Positions 31,191 through 38,912 of a stretch of DNA of 45,442 nt are shown here, one piece after another. The translations under genes and the position numbers were made by a program. The notes under the pieces are model-generated. The model was not told where the DNA came from, searched no databases, and worked only from the letters and a program-made list of their open reading frames with translations. The stretch spans positions 1 through 45,442 of the forward strand of contig DATKPC010000052.1 of the NCBI GenBank assembly GCA_035524275.1, read 5' to 3'. Numbering within the stretch: the stretch's first letter is position 1; each line of letters begins with the position of its first letter. Origin of the DNA: DATKPC01 sp035524275 (lineage in GTDB: Bacteria; Pseudomonadota; Gammaproteobacteria; Burkholderiales; Burkholderiaceae_F).

Positions 31191-32888
31191 TCAATACACG
31201 TCGATCGTCGTCACGCTGAGCGCCGGCAACGTCACCGTCAGCGTCGAGCCGGAGGCCGCCAGCGTCCCGGCGGCGACCGGCGCGATCGTCCACTGCCACT
31301 TCGCCGATGAGGCCGTCATCCGGTAGAGGTGAGCCGTCCCGGCGAACGCCTGGCCGGTGAACGTGGTGGCCTGCGCGGCCGCCGAGCGGTTGATCGCGAC
31401 GATGACGATCCGGCCCGGACGCGCGCTGTCGGTGCTGGCGTGCGCCGCGACGCTCGCGACGTCGCTCGACGTCGCCTTGACCGACGTGTCGCCGAAGTTC
31501 GAGTTGGAGCCATCGAAGTTGCGGTACGCCCGGAAGCCCGCGAGGATGTAGGGTTCGCTGCTGTTGAGCGGCCAGTAGTTCGCCGCGAAGACCTGCTGCT
31601 CGCCGAAAATCCCGAGGTTGTCGGCCTGCGCGAGCGTCCCGGCGATGTGCTGCGCGCCGCCGTTGTGGTATTCCGTGATTGCCAGCTTCATCCCGGGGTT
31701 CTCGGCCGCGATGCGCGACTGCAGCCGGCCCAGGATGTCGATCGGCTGGCCGAGCGAGCGGGTGATCCAGGAATTCTCGGTGTACGACGAGTCCCACAGG
31801 CTGCGCGGGCTCTGCGCGATCGCCTGCACCTGGGCGTCGGTCAACGACGTGTCGTTGAGGTTCGTGACGCGGTTGCCGTGGCCGTCCGTCGCCTCGGAAT
31901 ACCAATGAAAGTCGTAGACGTCGACGAGCGGTCGGCCGAACGTTGCCGAGGCCGCCTGGATCGCCGGCAGGTACTTGTCGGGGAACCAGTCGCTGCCCGA
32001 CGGCGTGGCTGCGAGCTCGCCCTGCCAGCTGTAGATGCCCTGGAAACCGTAATGCACCGGACCGAAGACGACGACGCCGGGAAACTGCGTCTTCAGCGCA
32101 GTCGCGAGGCTGATCGTCTTCGCGATGTACGCATCCGACGTCACCGGGTTCCGGCCCTGGACTTCGAGGTGCGTGGTGTTCCAGAGCTCCGGCTCGTTGT
32201 CGAGCTCCGCGAAGACCGGCTTCGTCGACGGCGACGACGTGAAGATGCCCTGGCCGCGGAATTTCTGGTCGAGCGCCCAGATGAATTCGTCCATGAAGAC
32301 GGCGGCGCCGGCCGTCGGTGGCTTGACGGTGAACGGCGTGCTCGATACCGACGACTTCCGGAACACGACCGTCTTGAAGCGCGTCATGTCCGGCGGGTTC
32401 GCGGTGCCGACCGGCCCGCTCTCGTCCCCGGCCACCAGCCCCTGCATCTGGAACGTGACGATGCTCGCCATTCCCTTGGCCTGGTCCGACGCGATGAAGG
32501 CGCGCACGGCCTCCGCCGGCGTGCTGCTGCCGCTCAGGTAGTCGTCGCTTTCGTACAGGTAGTCGCTGCCGGCGTTCGACGCGTTCGTCTGCCAGTTGTA
32601 GGCCGTCCAGCGGTTGCCGCCCGCGCGGTCGATCGTGGCGCCGGTCGATGCGCCCGGTATCGCGACGCCGCTGTTGACGCCGTAGACGTAGGGCGAGATA
32701 GCATGCGTCGTTGACGGATCGAGCGTGACCTCGACGGCCCCGGCGGCGGTGGAGCCGGCCGCGCCGGACGACGAGCCGGAGCCGGGCGTCGTCGTCCATG
32801 CGCTGCCGCCGGCGCAGCCGGCGAGCAGCGTCATCGAACCGATCACGAGCGTGCCGAACGACAGGAAAGATTTCGAATGCAAGGTCAT
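31191..32888 (-). CDS. Glycoside hydrolase family 44 endoglucanase-like lipoprotein
   Basis: The 565-residue protein has a signal peptide with a lipobox LAGC (Cys25), a Ser/Gly-rich spacer (about 27-50) and a GH44-like catalytic domain. The domain begins HAISPYVYGVNSG and GGNRWTAYNWQTNASN. The proton donor is probably Glu232 in ELDNEPELW, and the nucleophile Glu406 in AITEYHNGG. The last 90 residues form the all-beta extra domain common in GH44 (IVAINRSAAAQATTF through SVTTIDVY). GH44 members cut cellulose, xyloglucan or related beta-1,4-glucans. The start is uncertain: ATG at 32888, GTG at 32891, or TTG at 32882 (which fits the GAGG spacing best). Its 5' end overlaps the divergent GH9 gene. 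Confidence 0.88.
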   Translation of the reverse strand: MTLHSKSFLSFGTLVIGSMTLLAGCAGGSAWTTTPGSGSSSGAAGSTAAGAVEVTLDPSTTHAISPYVYGVNSGVAIPGASTGATIDRAGGNRWTAYNWQTNASNAGSDYLYESDDYLSGSSTPAEAVRAFIASDQAKGMASIVTFQMQGLVAGDESGPVGTANPPDMTRFKTVVFRKSSVSSTPFTVKPPTAGAAVFMDEFIWALDQKFRGQGIFTSSPSTKPVFAELDNEPELWNTTHLEVQGRNPVTSDAYIAKTISLATALKTQFPGVVVFGPVHYGFQGIYSWQGELAATPSGSDWFPDKYLPAIQAASATFGRPLVDVYDFHWYSEATDGHGNRVTNLNDTSLTDAQVQAIAQSPRSLWDSSYTENSWITRSLGQPIDILGRLQSRIAAENPGMKLAITEYHNGGAQHIAGTLAQADNLGIFGEQQVFAANYWPLNSSEPYILAGFRAYRNFDGSNSNFGDTSVKATSSDVASVAAHASTDSARPGRIVIVAINRSAAAQATTFTGQAFAGTAHLYRMTASSAKWQWTIAPVAAGTLAASGSTLTVTLPALSVTTIDVY

Positions 32889-34886
32889 CACCTCAAGGGG
32901 CAGGGCAGTTCATGCCATACGCGATGCCGTCCGTCGCGGCTCGCCCCTATTGTCGTCCGGCGGCGCGCGACGCGCGCGCAGGCTGTCGCGGGCCTCGTCG
33001 CTGCGATCGCGCTGATCGCGTCGGCCGGCACGCCGACCGCGGCGGCGGCCCGCGTGGAGACGCCCGGCATCACGCCCGCAGATCAGGCGGCGGCCGCGTT
33101 GCCGCTGAACCACCACATCCTTGTCGACCAGTTCGGCTACCGGCCGGAGGATCCGAAGGTGGCCGTGGTCCGGACGCCGCATGCCGGCTACGACGCGTCC
33201 GACGCCTTCGCGCCGGGCGAGCGCTACGAGGTGCGCCGCGCCAGCGACGGCGCGGTCGTCCACAGCGGCCGGCTGCAGCCGTGGAACGGCGGCGCGGTCG
33301 AGGATTCGTCCGGCGACAGCGGCTGGTGGTTCGACTTCTCGACGCTGAAGACGCCCGGACGCTACGTCATCGTCGACGTCGATCGTGGCGTGCGGTCGCC
33401 GACGTTTTCCATCGACGTCGCGGTCTACCGGCGCGCGCTGCAGGCGGCCCTTCACACGTTCTACTACCAGCGCAGCGGCACGCCGAAGAAGCCGCCCTAC
33501 GCCGAGGCGTGCTGGGCCGACGACGCCGCGTATGTCGGCCCGGACCAGGATCGCGAAGCCCGCGACGTGACCGACCGCGGCAACGCGGCGAAGGTCCGCG
33601 ACCTGTCGGGCGGCTGGTTCGATGCCGGCGACACGAACAAGTACGTCACGTTCGCGGCGCAACCGGTGCACCAGCTCCTCACCGCCTTCGAGCGGCATCC
33701 GGAAGCGTTCGGCGACGACACGCGGATCCCGGAGTCCGGCAACGGCATACCGGACGTCGTCGACGAAGTGAAGTGGGAGATCGACTGGCTCAGGAGGATG
33801 CAGTTCGACGACGGCTCGGTCGCGCTGAAACTGGGCGAGATCGTCTACGGTCCGGCAAGCCCGCCGAGCTCCGACCGCGCGGCCCGGTACTACGTGCCGG
33901 CCTGCACGTCCTCGACGATCGCGGCGGCCGGGATGTTCGCGCACGCCGCGGTCGCATTCGGGCGCTACCCCGCGTTGGCCCAGGACGCGAAGGACGTCGC
34001 CGCGCGCGGCGTGGCGGCGTGGAAGAACTACCAGGCCGCGGCGCGAAAGCAGGCGCACTGCGATGCCGGCGTCGTGCACGCGGGCATCGCGGACTGGAGC
34101 GAGGAGGACCAGGATGGCGCGGCGGTGGAGGCCGCGGTCTACCTCTTCGCGGCGACGGGAGACGCGGCCTATGGAAAATACGTCCAGGATCACTTCCGCG
34201 ACGCCCACCCGTATCACGACATGGGCTGGTCGCGCTACAAGGCCGATCAGGGCGAGGCGCTGCTTTTCTACACGGGCCTGCCGCGGGCCGACAAGGCAAC
34301 GCGCGAAGCCATCCTGGCCGACAAGGCGAAGGATGTGCGCTCCGGCAACCATGTCTACGGCTTCGCGCCGCAGGACGACCTGTATCGCGCCTACATCCAC
34401 GATGCGCAATACCATTGGGGCAGCAGCAATCCGCGGGCCAATTACGGCAACACCAATCTCGACGCACTCGATTTCAAGGTCGCCGGAGCCGACGCGGCGG
34501 CCTATCGCGTGCGAGCGCTCGAGATCCTGCACTATTTCCACGGCGTCAATCCGCTCGGGATGGTCTACCTGAGCAACATGTACGCGGACGGCGTGACCTC
34601 CTCGGCGAACGAGATCTTCCACACCTGGTTCCAGGCGGGTTCGCGCTGGAGCGATGCACGGACGTCGGCGTGCGGGCCGGCGCCCGGCTATGTTCCCGGG
34701 GGTCCGAACGCGAATGCCGTGAACGACGGGGTGCCGGCGTCGCGGGTTCCGCCGGCGCACCAGCCGCCGCAGAAGTCGTACCGCGACTGGAATGCCGGGT
34801 CGCCCGACAGCTCGTGGGCCGTCACGGAGCCGGCGATCTACTACCAGTCGGCCTATATCCGGCTGCTGTCGGCCTTCGTGCGCTGA
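32877..34886 (+). CDS. Glycoside hydrolase family 9 cellulase with N-terminal Ig-like domain
   Basis: The 669-residue protein has a long basic leader and a signal-like hydrophobic part (about 39-58, cut near TAAAA). A CelD_N Ig-like domain follows (about 78-180: NHHILVDQFGYRPEDPKVAV), then the GH9 alpha barrel. The motif GGWFDAGDTNKYV holds Asp249 and Asp252 (catalytic base pair), a late HGVNPLGMVYLSNMYADG lies near 560, and the catalytic acid is Glu651 in VTEPAIYYQSAYI. GH9 enzymes hydrolyse beta-1,4-glucan by inversion. The ATG at 32877 has AGGAAAG from 32863 inside the 5' part of the divergent GH44 gene; no other in-frame start exists before the mature part. A different-frame ATG at 32912 was considered and rejected. 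Confidence 0.88.
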   Translation: MQGHHLKGQGSSCHTRCRPSRLAPIVVRRRATRAQAVAGLVAAIALIASAGTPTAAAARVETPGITPADQAAAALPLNHHILVDQFGYRPEDPKVAVVRTPHAGYDASDAFAPGERYEVRRASDGAVVHSGRLQPWNGGAVEDSSGDSGWWFDFSTLKTPGRYVIVDVDRGVRSPTFSIDVAVYRRALQAALHTFYYQRSGTPKKPPYAEACWADDAAYVGPDQDREARDVTDRGNAAKVRDLSGGWFDAGDTNKYVTFAAQPVHQLLTAFERHPEAFGDDTRIPESGNGIPDVVDEVKWEIDWLRRMQFDDGSVALKLGEIVYGPASPPSSDRAARYYVPACTSSTIAAAGMFAHAAVAFGRYPALAQDAKDVAARGVAAWKNYQAAARKQAHCDAGVVHAGIADWSEEDQDGAAVEAAVYLFAATGDAAYGKYVQDHFRDAHPYHDMGWSRYKADQGEALLFYTGLPRADKATREAILADKAKDVRSGNHVYGFAPQDDLYRAYIHDAQYHWGSSNPRANYGNTNLDALDFKVAGADAAAYRVRALEILHYFHGVNPLGMVYLSNMYADGVTSSANEIFHTWFQAGSRWSDARTSACGPAPGYVPGGPNANAVNDGVPASRVPPAHQPPQKSYRDWNAGSPDSSWAVTEPAIYYQSAYIRLLSAFVR

Positions 34887-34930
34887 CGCGCTCCGCCACG
34901 AAACGAACCGTCCCTTGCCGCGCGTGCGCC

Positions 34931-36055
34931 ATGGATGAACTCGACGTCGTCGTTGCCGGCGCCGGCGTCGTAGGGCTCGCGTGCGCGCGCGTTCTCGCGC
35001 AGGCCGGCCGAGCCGTCGTCGTGCTGGAGGCGGACGAGGCGATCGGCACCGGCATCTCCTCGCGCAGCAGCGAGGTGATCCACGCCGGGATCTACTACGC
35101 GCCGGGTTCCGCGAAGGCGCGGCACTGCGTGCGCGGGCGCCGGATGCTGCTCGCGTATTGCGCGGCTCGCGACATCGCCCATCGCGTCTGCGGGAAGCTC
35201 ATCGTCGCCACGCGCGCCGAGGATGAAACGGCGCTCGCGCGCATCGGCGCCAACGCGCGCGCCAACGGCGTCGAGGACCTGGTCGTGCTGGACGCGGCGA
35301 CGGCGCGCGCCTGGGAGCCGAACCTGCGCTGCACGGCGGCGCTCTTCAGCCCGGGCACCGGCATCGTCGACAGCCACGCGCTGATGCAGGCCTTGCGGGC
35401 CGATGCCGAGGCGCACGGCGCGCACTGCGTGCTGCACAGCCCGGTCCGGCGCGTCGCGCCGCGCGACGGGCGGCTGCAGGTCGACGTCGGCGGTGCCGAT
35501 CCCTGCGTCGTCACGGCGCGCGCCTTCGTCAATGCCACCGGCCTCGGCGCGCTGGACCTCGCGCGCCGCTCGCAGGGCCTCGCGCTTGAGCGCATCCCCC
35601 GCGGTGCCTACGCCAAGGGCAGCTACTTCGCGCTGCCGGGCCGCGCGCCGTTTTCGCGACTCGTGTATCCGGTTCCGGAGCCGGGCGGACTGGGGGTGCA
35701 CCTGACGCTCGACCTCGCCGGCCAGGCGCGGTTCGGGCCCGATGTCGAGTGGGTCGACGCCCCGAACTACACGGTCGACCCGCGGCGTGCCGAGCGCTTC
35801 TATCGATCGATACGCGGATACTGGCCGGGCCTGCCGGACGGCGCCTTGCAGCCGGGCTATGCCGGAATCCGGCCCAAGCTCGACGGGCCGCCGGCCGACG
35901 CGGCGGACTTCCTGGTCCTGGGGCCGGCCGACCACGGCGTCCCCGGACTGGTGCATCTGTTCGGCATCGAATCGCCCGGACTGACGTCGGCGCTGTCGAT
36001 CGCCGCGGACGTCGCCCAGGTGCTCGGGGTCGCGCATTCCGGTAAAGGCACCTGA
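34931..36055 (+). CDS. FAD-dependent oxidoreductase, L-2-hydroxyglutarate oxidase (LhgO)-like
   Basis: The 374-residue protein is a DAO-type flavoprotein. It has an N-terminal Rossmann motif VVVAGAGVVGLACARVLAQAG, an Arg/Ser-rich SSRSSEVIHAGIYY typical of LhgO, and a C-terminal GIRPKLDGPPADAADFLV with HLFGIESPGLTSALSIA. LhgO enzymes oxidise L-2-hydroxyglutarate to 2-oxoglutarate and pass electrons to quinone, mostly at the inner face of the membrane. It is somewhat shorter than E. coli LhgO. It lies 44 bp after the GH9 gene and is probably transcribed with it, which is odd company for a central-metabolism enzyme. A hydroxy-acid sugar derivative as substrate is possible but unproven. Confidence 0.85.
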   Translation: MDELDVVVAGAGVVGLACARVLAQAGRAVVVLEADEAIGTGISSRSSEVIHAGIYYAPGSAKARHCVRGRRMLLAYCAARDIAHRVCGKLIVATRAEDETALARIGANARANGVEDLVVLDAATARAWEPNLRCTAALFSPGTGIVDSHALMQALRADAEAHGAHCVLHSPVRRVAPRDGRLQVDVGGADPCVVTARAFVNATGLGALDLARRSQGLALERIPRGAYAKGSYFALPGRAPFSRLVYPVPEPGGLGVHLTLDLAGQARFGPDVEWVDAPNYTVDPRRAERFYRSIRGYWPGLPDGALQPGYAGIRPKLDGPPADAADFLVLGPADHGVPGLVHLFGIESPGLTSALSIAADVAQVLGVAHSGKGT

Positions 36056-36072
36056 ATCCGGGCGGATTCAGG
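36051..36072. terminator. Perfect hairpin overlapping the LhgO-like stop codon
   Basis: CCTGAATCCG (36051-36060) is the exact reverse complement of CGGATTCAGG (36063-36072), with two G between; an actual loop would open one pair to GGGC. The TGA stop at 36053-36055 is inside the left arm. No T-run follows, so it is a Rho-aided terminator, a 3' stabiliser or a protein site. Confidence 0.5.
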
Positions 36073-36103
36073 GTCGCCGCCGGGTAAATTTCGGCCGTTC
36101 GTC

Positions 36104-36160
36104 TGTTGCGTAGCAACACTAACGTACCGCGTTCTTGCGGCAACGTATTCTTGGTATAGT
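36104..36160 (+). promoter_or_regulatory. Promoter with palindrome upstream of the second glycosyltransferase
   Basis: A perfect palindrome TGTTGC-GTA-GCAACA spans 36104-36118. Downstream, TGG plus TATAGT at 36152-36160 makes a good extended -10 (five of six to TATAAT), with TTCTTG at 36132-36137 a possible -35 at 17-bp spacing. The palindrome is about 45 bp before the -10, a fitting activator position. The leader to 36377 is about 215 nt and contains no gene; the rest of the 321-bp gap shows nothing else. Confidence 0.5.
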
Positions 36161-36376
36161 ATGGTCCAGGAGTCGCTCAGGCGGCGAGCGCTTGGCCGGA
36201 CGGGCAGCTTTCCTGCCGCAATTCGGCCCTTGGCGCGACGTCGCGGCCGATAGGATCGTCGCGAGCGTCGGTCGTTCGGCGCCCGGCGGATGCGCCACGG
36301 CGCGTCCCACGCCTGGAACGGAATTTTCGACATCGACCTTCTACGCGTCCCCGCACCGCGGGGCCACCGAGCCAGC

Positions 36377-37285
36377 ATGAAAATCAGTCTGTGCATCGCC
36401 ACCCATCGCAGGCCCGACCGGCTGGGCGCCCTGCTGGACGACATCACGCGCCAGGAGCTGCTGCCCGCCGAAGTGATCATCGTCGACAACGATGCCGCCG
36501 GCAGCGCGCGCGCCGTCGTCGAGGAGAAGATCGCCGCGAAGCCGCCGTATCCGATTCACTACGCGATCCAGCCGCAGCGCGGGATCGCGATCACGCGCAA
36601 CATGACCGTCGCGATGGCCTCCGGCGACTGGCTCGCCTTTCTCGACGACGACGAGCGTGCCCCGGCGGCCTGGCTGCGGCAGATGGTCGAAGCGGCCGCG
36701 GCATACCGTGCCGACGGCGTTCTCGGCCCCGTCGTGCCCGTCGTCCCGGATGACGCGCCCGCGTGGATCCGCCGCGGGACGTTCTACGACTTCCCGCGCA
36801 TGAAGAGCGGCGAGGTCGTGCCGCTGAACCGGATGCGCTTCGGCAACGTGCTGCTGCGCGGCGAGCCGATGCGCGCGGAACCGGGTCCCTTCAACCCGGC
36901 CTACGGGCTGATGTGCGGCGAGGACGGCGACCTGTTGTCGCGGATGGCGAACCACGGGGCGCGGATCGTCTGGGCCGACGAGGCCATCGTCCACGAACCG
37001 GTCGAGGCGAAGCGGCTGTCGCTGCACTGGCTGCTGCAGCGCGCGCTCAGCGGCGGCCAGGAGTTCGCGCGAAAGACGCTGTCGGGAACCTATGGCACTG
37101 TGACGCTGGCGCGGCGCGTCCGGCTGTTCTTCGTCGCGCTCGCGCAGATGGCCGTCGCCGCCGGGCTGGCGGCGGCCTCGCTGCCCGCGGGCCGCCACCA
37201 GGCGGTGAAATGGCTCGTCAAGGCGTCCGCCAACTTCGGCAAGCTGTCGGTCTTCTGGGGCTGGCGCTACAACGAGTACGCCTGA
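36377..37285 (+). CDS. Glycosyltransferase family 2
   Basis: The 302-residue protein starts KISLCIATHRRPDRLGALL, the usual opening of a GT-A fold, followed by AEVIIVDNDAAGSARAVVE. The metal motif DDDE occurs in LAFLDDDERAPAAW, and GEDGDLLSRMANHGARIVW comes later, the equivalent of the acceptor-base region. It ends with one weak membrane-associated segment (about 250-275). The class transfers a single sugar to a growing lipid-linked oligosaccharide at the cytoplasmic face. The ATG at 36377 is used because upstream in-frame codons encode unrelated sequence. It is 61 bp before the flippase gene and clearly in the same unit. Confidence 0.9.
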   Translation: MKISLCIATHRRPDRLGALLDDITRQELLPAEVIIVDNDAAGSARAVVEEKIAAKPPYPIHYAIQPQRGIAITRNMTVAMASGDWLAFLDDDERAPAAWLRQMVEAAAAYRADGVLGPVVPVVPDDAPAWIRRGTFYDFPRMKSGEVVPLNRMRFGNVLLRGEPMRAEPGPFNPAYGLMCGEDGDLLSRMANHGARIVWADEAIVHEPVEAKRLSLHWLLQRALSGGQEFARKTLSGTYGTVTLARRVRLFFVALAQMAVAAGLAAASLPAGRHQAVKWLVKASANFGKLSVFWGWRYNEYA

Positions 37286-37345
37286 GCGCCGCGACACGAT
37301 GACCATCCGAAAGCCCTCGGCAGCGACCTGCGCGGGATCGACGCC

Positions 37346-38653
37346 GTGAACGAGAGGCGCCCGCGGGCGCTGTTCATCAAGCTGTTCAGCACCGCCGTGA
37401 TCAACCAGGCGCTGCTTTCGATCGGCAACCTCGCGATCGGGCTCATCCTGATCCGCAACACCAGCGACCTGCAGTACGGCTACTACGTGCTGGTGACCAA
37501 CGCGCTGATGCTGATGACCGCGCTGCAGGGCGCGTACATCGGGCCGCCGCTCGTCAACCGGCTCGCGCGCTGCGCGAACGGCACCGAGCGGGGCGACCTG
37601 GTGGGTGGCCTGTTCCGCGAGCAGCGCCAGCTGCTCCGCACGCTGGCCGCCTTCGTCGCCGCGGCCGGCGCGGTGCTGTGGGCCGCCGGCGTGCTGAACG
37701 AACACAGCGGGCCTGTCGTGATCGTCGCCGCAGCCGCGGCCGTCGCGACGCTCAATCGCGAATTCTTCCGCGCCGCGCTGCTGGCCTACCACCGTCCGCA
37801 GGACGTCCTGAAGGCCGACGTCGTCTACGTCGCGCTGCTCGCCGCGGGCGCCCTCGCCGCGACATTCACGTCGTTTCCCGCCGTCCTCGCGGTGTGCACG
37901 CTCGGCATCGGCGCGGTCGTCGGCGGCAACCTGGCGCGGCGCGCGCTGAACCGGCACGAGCGCTGGAACATCCGCGGGCTGCCCGGCATCCTGCGCCAGA
38001 TCGCGCCGGTCGGCGCCTGGTCGACGCTCGGCTCCGCGATCCACTGGGCGTTCAACCAGGGGTACAGCTACCTGATCGCGGCGACGCTCGGCGTTCCCGC
38101 CGTCGCGGCGATCGCGGCGACGCGGCTGCTGATGATGCCGGTCAACCTGCTCTCGAACGGACTCGGCTCGTTGCTGCTGCCGCTCGCGGCACGCTGGCTG
38201 CACCATCATGGCCCGATGTCCGTGCTGCGGCGGCTCGTGCTGGTCACCTTCGGACTGGCCGGCGCGGCGCTCGCCTACTTCGCGCTGATGTGGGTACTGC
38301 GCGACTGGATCTTCGACTCGATCCTGCACAAGCATTTCGAGCAGCGCGACCTGCTCCTCGGCCTGTGGGTCGTCGTGTTCCTGCTGATCGTCTTCCGCGA
38401 CCAGCTGATCTGGCTCCTCGTCGCGCGCGAGCGCTTCCGTCCGCTCGCCGGCCTCACGGCCTTCAGCGCCGTGATCGCGCTCACGGCGAGCTACTTCGCG
38501 ATGCACAGGATCGGCGCGCCGGGCGCGCTGGTCGGCATTGCGTTCGGCGAATCGCTGCAGGTCCTCGGCATCATCGTGATGTCGCTGCGCGAGCCCAACC
38601 GCATCGCCGCCGCGCCCGCGTCGGCACCCGCTTCCGCTTCCGCCTCCGCCTGA
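37346..38653 (+). CDS. Polysaccharide flippase, Wzx-like (MOP superfamily)
   Basis: The 435-residue protein is almost entirely hydrophobic, with about 12 helices. The first block runs LFIKLFSTAVINQALLSIGNLAIGLILIRN, the standard opening of Wzx-type proteins. The end is a low-complexity Ala/Ser/Pro tail (APASAPASASASA). Such proteins flip lipid-linked repeat units across the inner membrane before polymerisation. The start is a GTG at 37346 with no ribosome-binding site of note. No Wzy polymerase gene is in view. It is followed by 259 bp before the first GH5 gene. Confidence 0.88.
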   Translation: MNERRPRALFIKLFSTAVINQALLSIGNLAIGLILIRNTSDLQYGYYVLVTNALMLMTALQGAYIGPPLVNRLARCANGTERGDLVGGLFREQRQLLRTLAAFVAAAGAVLWAAGVLNEHSGPVVIVAAAAAVATLNREFFRAALLAYHRPQDVLKADVVYVALLAAGALAATFTSFPAVLAVCTLGIGAVVGGNLARRALNRHERWNIRGLPGILRQIAPVGAWSTLGSAIHWAFNQGYSYLIAATLGVPAVAAIAATRLLMMPVNLLSNGLGSLLLPLAARWLHHHGPMSVLRRLVLVTFGLAGAALAYFALMWVLRDWIFDSILHKHFEQRDLLLGLWVVVFLLIVFRDQLIWLLVARERFRPLAGLTAFSAVIALTASYFAMHRIGAPGALVGIAFGESLQVLGIIVMSLREPNRIAAAPASAPASASASA

Positions 38654-38743
38654 CGCGCGCGGGCCGTGCCGTCGCGGCATCGGCCGAATGCATTCCCGCA
38701 CGCTGGATGCCGGCGCCCGCGCTGAACGCGCGCGCGCCTTCGC

Positions 38744-38800
38744 CTAATCCTTACGGCCGACTCAAGGCGCGAACGGGGCGGGCGGCTAATCCGCACGGCC
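38744..38800. repeat. Pair of 15-bp direct repeats 42 bp apart before the GH5 gene
   Basis: CTAATCC-TT-ACGGCC at 38744-38758 recurs as CTAATCC-GC-ACGGCC at 38786-38800, starts exactly 42 bp apart or four turns of the helix. They lie 113-169 bp upstream of the GH5 start, a plausible spot for a DNA-binding regulator. No promoter boxes are clear nearby. Confidence 0.6.
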
Positions 38801-38912
38801 CGTTGTGACGCCGGCGCGCGTTTCCTACATTGCCCACAGTCCCCTGCGCAAGACGCGCCGCCGTCGCCGCGATCGATCGCGCCACGGCGATTCTCACCAG
38901 GAGTGGGTTCTC

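Noticed and set aside
32912..33060. Alternative GH9 start at ATG 32912 followed by a frameshift
   Set aside because: It would need an indel that I cannot show. The in-frame ATG at 32877 has a good ribosome-binding site, so the simple reading is preferred; the point is kept as a check in the findings.
36341..38701. Long minus-strand open frame opposite the glycosyltransferase and flippase genes
   Set aside because: Low-complexity Arg/Asp/Glu/Val composition and no motifs; the plus-strand genes have clear families.
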